Assembly (NCBI GenBank): GCA_017470505.1
Contig: JAFUYO010000024.1
Span: forward strand, 58,415-122,414
DNA: 64,000 bases
Reading direction: 5' to 3'
DNA from: Butyrivibrio sp.
GTDB taxonomy: Bacteria > Bacillota > Clostridia > Lachnospirales > Lachnospiraceae
The first letter of the stretch is position 1, and the number at the start of each line of letters is the position of its first letter. The position numbers and the translations under genes were made by a program. The notes beneath the pieces are model-generated. The model did no database searches. It was not told the origin of the DNA and worked only from the letters and a program-made list of their open reading frames with translations. Positions 59,242 to 64,000 of this stretch are shown piece after piece.

Positions 59242-60501
59242 TTATAAGAACGACCTTTCCTCCTGTGACAGCTTCAGGTTTTCGTTCTTTAAGTGCTTGC
59301 CGTACAATAGCACTGTATCGCCAGCCCTCAGTATCAGGTTCCCCCGCGGGATGATTGCTTTTCCGCGGCGCCTTATCATGAAGATAAAGCTCTGGCGGGA
59401 TATGTCGAGGTCCTTTATCGCAACTCCGTTCCAGGAGTGGCCCTCGCCTATGGTTATCTCCTTGAGATCAATCGGCTGTATGTCCTTGACTTTCTCCGAG
59501 CACATTACTACGATGTCACCCTGCTTCAGAACCGCGTCGCCCCTCGGAATAATGGTGTCCTTGTTTCTCTGGATGGCAACGATCATGACGTCCTTGGGAA
59601 GGCCTATCTCCGTTATCTTTTTGGCGGTCCACTTATCGTTCTCAGAGAGCCTTACCCTGATGAAGTGGATGTTCTCCTCCTCGGCGTAGTCTCCGATAGT
59701 CTTGAGCTTCTGGTACTGCTCAACGAAGCCTGCGGAAATAATACCCGTCGGAATCGCGACCATGCCGACTCCCAGAAAGCTTATGACAATCCCCAGTATC
59801 TTGCCCATTATGGTGACCGGGTAGATATCGCCGTACCCGACAGTAAGCAGCGTCGATGCGGACCACCAGATACCTGAGAAGGCGTTTTGGAAAACCTCGG
59901 GCTGCGCCTCATGCTCAACCGAGTACATGCACAAACTCGATGCCATCATCAGTATCAGGATGATGAATACTGACGCAAGGAGCTGCTGGGACTTGGATAC
60001 GATGATCTCGGTTATTACATTCAGTTGGTCATAGTAGGAGTTGATCCTGAAGAGTCTCAGGATCCTTGCCACCCGGAACAGTCTGAACACCGCGCTTCCC
60101 ATGGGGAAAAACACAGGCAGATAGTATGGCAGAAACGATAACAGGTCTACAATCCCCGAAAATGAGAATATATACTTGAGCATAGCCTTCCAGGTCGGCA
60201 GCTTGGGATACTGAAAAGGCGATGCAAACAGGCGGAGAAAATAGTCCACTGCAAAGAAAAATACAGTGACCGCCTCAATAGTAAGGAGGAGCGACCTGTA
60301 GTGCTCCTCCATGTAATCAAAAGTAATTGCGAAGGCAGCAAAGAGGTTTAAGAAGAGCGCGATAATGCTTAAGATGTCATAGAATCTGTTGACAGGCTCA
60401 TCAACGACTCCTGTCGAAACCATGTTGAAGACCTTTGCCCTCAACCTGTTAACATCAATCTCAAAACTGCTCCCCTTCTTGCCGTCCTTCGATGTTGTCA
60501 T
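59242..60501 (-). CDS. Voltage-gated-type K+ channel with RCK/TrkA-C domains
   Basis: This 419-aa protein has six membrane helices, an S4-like segment with regularly spaced arginines (FRLFRVARILRLFRINSYYD), the selectivity filter TVGYGD and, in the cytoplasm, two TrkA-C-like domains (about residues 270-340 and 350-415). Each domain carries a repeated pattern (TIIPRGDAVLKQGDIVVMCS, AIIPRGNLILRAGDTVLLYG). Duplicated ligand-binding TrkA-C domains on a Kv-type pore are an uncommon combination and suggest gating by a nucleotide such as c-di-AMP. Its stop overlaps the helicase gene start region. Confidence 0.93.
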   Translation of the reverse strand: MTTSKDGKKGSSFEIDVNRLRAKVFNMVSTGVVDEPVNRFYDILSIIALFLNLFAAFAITFDYMEEHYRSLLLTIEAVTVFFFAVDYFLRLFASPFQYPKLPTWKAMLKYIFSFSGIVDLLSFLPYYLPVFFPMGSAVFRLFRVARILRLFRINSYYDQLNVITEIIVSKSQQLLASVFIILILMMASSLCMYSVEHEAQPEVFQNAFSGIWWSASTLLTVGYGDIYPVTIMGKILGIVISFLGVGMVAIPTGIISAGFVEQYQKLKTIGDYAEEENIHFIRVRLSENDKWTAKKITEIGLPKDVMIVAIQRNKDTIIPRGDAVLKQGDIVVMCSEKVKDIQPIDLKEITIGEGHSWNGVAIKDLDISRQSFIFMIRRRGKAIIPRGNLILRAGDTVLLYGKHLKNENLKLSQEERSFL

Positions 60502-62471
60502 TTCTTCTCCCTGTTTTTGCGCTTTCCAAAGCTCTCCATAACAAGGTCACTCATGTCCTGGAGATAATCAAGACTCCTCTTTTTGTTCTGCGCTTTGAGA
60601 CTCTTTCTCTCGGATTTTGAAAGATTCTGAGTGTCCGAATCTCTCATCTCCTCGCCGACATACCACGCCCTGGTTGAGCCCTCGCCCTTTATATTGATGC
60701 GCCCGACATTTTCAAAGGCATCCGCAGGCCTTGATCTGAAGCTCTTTTTGGGCTTTTGGGGCTCACTTTTTGATGCGTCATCTTTCTTTGAAGATGTTTT
60801 CTTATAGATTGCCTTGAGCTCATCAAGGTTTCCTATCCCGGTATCAAAGCTCTTTTTCTTAACAGGCTCCTTGTCTGATCTGCGCTTTTTATCTGATTTT
60901 ACCTTCTTGTCAGACTTAAGAGTTCCATCTTCCCCTGGCTTATCATCGTCCCTGAACTTTTTGATCTCCGCCCTGATAAACTCATCTTCGAGGCGGTTTT
61001 TCTTTTTGCCCTTTTTCTTCTTATCCTTGCCCGCTTTGTCCTTAGAGTCGACATCTCCGCGTTTTTTAAGTCTCTCGCCGCTCTTTCTGTAGCGCTCTCT
61101 CTTGGACTCCTTCTTTTCAAAGAGGTCAAGATCCTTGATATCATCGCCCATCTTGAGCTTCATAAAACCTGCAGCGAGCTGCTCTGCAGTGTACTCGCCC
61201 TCTTCCACCTTGCGGCTTACGAACTCAAGTGTATGCGAGATGTCTCCGCTCTCTATGATGTCTATGACCTCGGCGAAAACCTTCTGGGACTTGGCTCTTG
61301 TGATCTCCCTGGCTCCGGGAACCTTTCTCTCCTCAATCCTGGTGTGGCACACCTTCTCGATCTCGCGGAGCTTGTACATCTCCTTGCCCCCTACGAGGGT
61401 AAAGGATTTGCCGCTCCTACCGGCTCTGCCGGTCCTGCCGATCCTGTGAACGTAGTACTCGATATCCTCGGGAATATCATAGTTAAAAACAGCCTCAACG
61501 CCGCTCACATCGATTCCTCGTGCGGCGACATCGGTCGCGATCAGGATGTTGATCCTGCCGCTTCTAAAGAGGTTCATCACAGTATCTCTCTGATTCTGCG
61601 AGAGGTCCCCGTGTAGTCCGTCGCAGAGATACCCCTTGGCCTTCAGGCTCTCTGTGAGCTTGTCGACCATTCTCTTGGTGTTGCAGAAAATGAGGCTCCT
61701 TGCGGGATCGTAATAATCCATGAGCCTTGTGAGCACCTCTTCCTTCATCTTCTGTGGTACTCTGTAATACGCCTGCTCGATTGACGCAACAGTGATTTCT
61801 CTCGGAGTCATCCTGATAAACTCGGCGTCATTCTGGTATTTTCTGGTTATCTGCAAAATAGGCTCGGGCATTGTTGCCGAGAAAAGAGCTGTCTGCCTGT
61901 TTTCAGGCATCCCCTGAAGGATCGTCTCAATGTCATCGCGAAAGCCCATGTCCAGCATCTCATCTGCCTCATCGAGGATCAGGATTTTCACATCAGAGAG
62001 CTTCATGGTGTGCCTTCTCATGTGGTCCATAACTCTTCCGGGCGTACCGACAACTATCTGAACGCCCGATGAAAGAGCCCGTATCTGCCTCGATATGTCC
62101 TGTCCGCCGTAAACTGCAAGGACCCTGATTCCCGACATATACTTGGCAAAATCCCTGATGTCTTCAGCAGCCTGCATTGCAAGCTCCCTTGTAGGGCACA
62201 GGATAACCGCCTGAAGGTGCCTGTTTGACGGGTCGATCTTCTGCAGGATTGGGATCCCGAATGCCGCCGTCTTGCCGGTTCCTGTCTGGGCCTGTCCGAT
62301 GATGTCTCTTCCCTCCATCATCACAGGGATCGCAGCCTCCTGGATGGGCGACATATACTCAAATCCCATCTCTGTAACTGCTCTTATGATTCTCTCATCA
62401 AGTCCGGAGTCCGGGTAGCTTACCTTTCCCTCTCCGTCGCTTATCTTTCCAAAATCTGTATCTTTCTTCAT
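60498..62471 (-). CDS. DEAD-box RNA helicase with long basic C-terminal tail
   Basis: This 657-aa protein has the full helicase core: AQTGTGKTAAFG, PTRELAMQ, TPGRVMDH, LDEADEMLDMG, FSATMP and IHRIGRTGRAG (HRIGRTGR). It resembles CshA/DeaD. From about residue 440 the protein is Lys/Asp/Glu-rich (RDDDKPGEDGTLKSDKKVKS) and disordered, probably for RNA binding or degradosome contacts. It overlaps the potassium channel gene by four bases. Confidence 0.95.
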   Translation of the reverse strand: MKKDTDFGKISDGEGKVSYPDSGLDERIIRAVTEMGFEYMSPIQEAAIPVMMEGRDIIGQAQTGTGKTAAFGIPILQKIDPSNRHLQAVILCPTRELAMQAAEDIRDFAKYMSGIRVLAVYGGQDISRQIRALSSGVQIVVGTPGRVMDHMRRHTMKLSDVKILILDEADEMLDMGFRDDIETILQGMPENRQTALFSATMPEPILQITRKYQNDAEFIRMTPREITVASIEQAYYRVPQKMKEEVLTRLMDYYDPARSLIFCNTKRMVDKLTESLKAKGYLCDGLHGDLSQNQRDTVMNLFRSGRINILIATDVAARGIDVSGVEAVFNYDIPEDIEYYVHRIGRTGRAGRSGKSFTLVGGKEMYKLREIEKVCHTRIEERKVPGAREITRAKSQKVFAEVIDIIESGDISHTLEFVSRKVEEGEYTAEQLAAGFMKLKMGDDIKDLDLFEKKESKRERYRKSGERLKKRGDVDSKDKAGKDKKKKGKKKNRLEDEFIRAEIKKFRDDDKPGEDGTLKSDKKVKSDKKRRSDKEPVKKKSFDTGIGNLDELKAIYKKTSSKKDDASKSEPQKPKKSFRSRPADAFENVGRINIKGEGSTRAWYVGEEMRDSDTQNLSKSERKSLKAQNKKRSLDYLQDMSDLVMESFGKRKNREKK

Positions 62472-62505
62472 AAAACTCCTAAAAACATATCCCTCTAAAT
62501 CTTTT

Positions 62506-63048
62506 TCAGAACGGTCCGCTCATGACATCCTTGTTCTTGATAAGGTAGTCTGCAAGTGACACAATGGTGAGAACAAGCGCTATCCACTTGATCACCTGCG
62601 TGATGAGAGGAAGCGGTGCGATCTCCGGATTGGCGATCATGAGGATCACCATGATCATCTGGAAGGTTGTCTTGAACTTGCCCCAGTAGCTTGCGGCGAT
62701 AACTCTTCCGTTGTCCGCAGCGATGAGCCTGAAGCCGCTGATGATAAACTCTCTGGCAATGATGACAATTACTATCCACGCCTCTATCCTGTCCAGCTCA
62801 ATTAACCCTATCATTGCGCTGCAGACAAGGAGCTTGTCAGCCAGAGGATCCATGAATTTCCCAAAGTCCGTAACGAGGTTGTACTTCCTTGCAATCTTGC
62901 CGTCAAGCAGGTCTGTCAGCGATGCAACGATGAAAATTGCTAGTGCCACCCACTTAAATGCGGGGTTCATCGCATCATTTAAAAGAAAGAAAACAAAGAA
63001 AGGTATCAGTACTACTCTGCATACAGTAAGCTTATTCGGTAAATTCAT
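62506..63048 (-). CDS. pgsA: CDP-diacylglycerol-glycerol-3-phosphate phosphatidyltransferase
   Basis: This 180-aa membrane enzyme has the CDP-alcohol phosphotransferase motif DLLDGKIARKYNLVTDFGKF then MDPLADK. It makes phosphatidylglycerol phosphate. It overlaps the rimO reading frame end by 17 bp, the typical Firmicute rimO-pgsA arrangement, and lies upstream of the helicase. Confidence 0.97.
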   Translation of the reverse strand: MNLPNKLTVCRVVLIPFFVFFLLNDAMNPAFKWVALAIFIVASLTDLLDGKIARKYNLVTDFGKFMDPLADKLLVCSAMIGLIELDRIEAWIVIVIIAREFIISGFRLIAADNGRVIAASYWGKFKTTFQMIMVILMIANPEIAPLPLITQVIKWIALVLTIVSLADYLIKNKDVMSGPF

Positions 63049-64000
63049 CTCTCAGCTCTCCTATCAAATCGTATTCGTTTGAACCTGTGACAAGCACCTT
63101 TACATAGTCGCCTGTCATGAGCTCTCTCTTTACTCCTGTTATAAAAAGATATCCGTCGATATCAGGAGCATCCTTGTAAGTCCTGCCCACGTAGGTCAGT
63201 GTGTCGGACTCATTATCGTCAATCCGTCCCTCTATGACAGCCAAAAGCTCTCTTCCTACCATCCTGCCGGCAGCTTCAAATGCAATTTCCTGCTGAAGAC
63301 GCATGAGCTTGTTGCGCCTTGCCTTCTTGGTCCTCTCACTTACCTGGTCCGGCATTGTCGCAGCAGGAGTATCCTCCTCCTGAGAGTAGGTAAATACTCC
63401 GAGCCTGTCAAACTTAAGATCCCTTACGAGCTCATAGGTCTGTCTGTGATCTTTGGCGCTCTCACCCGGAAAACCGCTTATCAGCGTCGTCCTGATGCAG
63501 ACATCGGGGATATTCTCCCTTAGCTTTTGTACGAGCTGCCTTATCTCTTTGTTGCTTGTCTTTCTCCCCATGCGCCTTAGTACTTCATCCGAACCTGACT
63601 GGATAGGGATATCGAGATAGTGGCATATCTTCGGCTCGCTCCTGATGCAGTCTATGAGTTCATCCGTTATCTCCTCGGGATAACAGTAGAGGACTCTTAT
63701 CCACCGCAGCTTCTCAATCTCACATAATCTGTGAAGGAGCTCAGGCAGGCGCTTCTTTCCATAGAGATCGACGCCGTAGAGCGTAGTCTCCTGTGCGACA
63801 ACCAGAAGCTCAGTGACCCCGTTTTCTGCAAGGTCACCGGCCTCCCTTAAAAGATCCTCCATCGGGATGCTGCGGTATCTTCCGCGGACCCTGGGGATGA
63901 TGCAGTAGGTACAGTGCTTGTCGCACCCCTCGGCAATCTTGAGGTAATTGTAGAGCCCTCCTGTCGTCAGGATTCTCTTTTGCCCTCCGACAGGCGCCTT
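63032..64000 (-). CDS. rimO: Ribosomal protein S12 methylthiotransferase RimO (cut by window end)
   Basis: The frame runs to the window edge, so at least 322 codons are seen and the N-terminal part is missing. The radical-SAM cluster CDKHCTYCIIPRVRGRYRS (CxxxCxxC), the core (VVAQETTLYGVDLYGKKRLP, GFPGESAKDHRQTYELV) and the C-terminal TRAM domain (AVIEGRIDDNESDTLTYVGR) are present. It attaches a methylthio group to Asp of ribosomal protein S12. The internal ATG at 63862 is not the true start because motif residues precede it. Confidence 0.96.
   Translation of the reverse strand, partial: KAPVGGQKRILTTGGLYNYLKIAEGCDKHCTYCIIPRVRGRYRSIPMEDLLREAGDLAENGVTELLVVAQETTLYGVDLYGKKRLPELLHRLCEIEKLRWIRVLYCYPEEITDELIDCIRSEPKICHYLDIPIQSGSDEVLRRMGRKTSNKEIRQLVQKLRENIPDVCIRTTLISGFPGESAKDHRQTYELVRDLKFDRLGVFTYSQEEDTPAATMPDQVSERTKKARRNKLMRLQQEIAFEAAGRMVGRELLAVIEGRIDDNESDTLTYVGRTYKDAPDIDGYLFITGVKRELMTGDYVKVLVTGSNEYDLIGELRDEFTE

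Noticed and set aside
1-64000. CRISPR array, tRNA or rRNA genes
   Set aside because: I saw no regularly spaced repeats with unique spacers and no tRNA or rRNA signatures; the tandem-looking Asp codons at 13900 and the Glu/Ser codons at 45950 are low-complexity coding sequence.

Overview
This window looks like a chromosomal segment from a Clostridia-class Firmicute, most likely a Lachnospiraceae member related to Butyrivibrio. The evidence is RNase Y, ECF transporters, a T-box leader, GerW, Gram-positive SOS boxes and MKK..C lipoprotein signals. The family placement is an inference from gene content; no rRNA marker is present. Almost every gene is on the minus strand. The only plus-strand gene is an HD-GYP protein at 49823-50884. 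I found no tRNA, rRNA, CRISPR array, transposase or integrase.

Layout. 1-5482: a heterodimeric ABC exporter (one subunit cut by the window edge), an RsmF-type rRNA methyltransferase, a lipoprotein and a DtxR/MntR regulator. 5534-19744: one apparent ten-gene operon read right to left from a promoter near 19840. It combines a partner-switching module (STAS antagonist, a membrane SpoIIE phosphatase fused to an anti-sigma-type ATPase, a second SpoIIE phosphatase) with three divergent tandem-GNAT-like proteins, a YbjN-like protein, an 865-aa protein with a Gly/Ala-rich hydrophobic core and a giant helical protein. The giant protein runs in the same frame into a PI3/4-kinase-like domain, but a single TGA separates the two. 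19964-21508: RNase Y.

21632-32576: an accessory block of about 10.9 kb bounded by a perfect 20-bp direct repeat, one copy of which lies at the 3' end of an amino-acid ABC ATPase gene. It holds gene scars (aminopeptidase, OppF and GNAT fragments fused together), a second heterodimeric ABC exporter, a glutathionyl-hydroquinone-reductase-like protein, and an ECF transporter operon ending in a LarA homologue. That operon sits behind a T-box with a UGG (Trp) specifier.

32565-34834: an amino-acid ABC importer behind a strong promoter and two abutting ArgR-box-like palindromes. 34979-40235: a phospho-signalling operon (zinc-ribbon/APH-type kinase, FHA protein, Ser/Thr kinase with TPRs, a 47-aa membrane protein, TPR membrane protein). 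Its promoter shares a core of about 19 bp with the promoter of the 5.5-19.7 kb operon. 40349-44072: xseB, xseA (with an extra DUF5710 domain), recX and an SOS-controlled recA. 44361-49641: a J-domain coiled-coil protein, GerW, a DUF2953 protein, an unknown protein and a hybrid histidine kinase with a degenerate GGDEF domain. 49823-64000: the HD-GYP variant, PBP2/FtsW-family cell-wall genes, a U32 peptidase, zapA, ruvBA, a HAD phosphatase, a voltage-gated-type K+ channel, a DEAD-box helicase, pgsA and rimO (cut by the window end).

The most unusual material is the pair of phospho-signalling operons with a shared promoter motif, including the giant kinase ORF split by one TGA. The repeat-bounded block carrying the Trp T-box, ECF transporter and LarA homologue is next.
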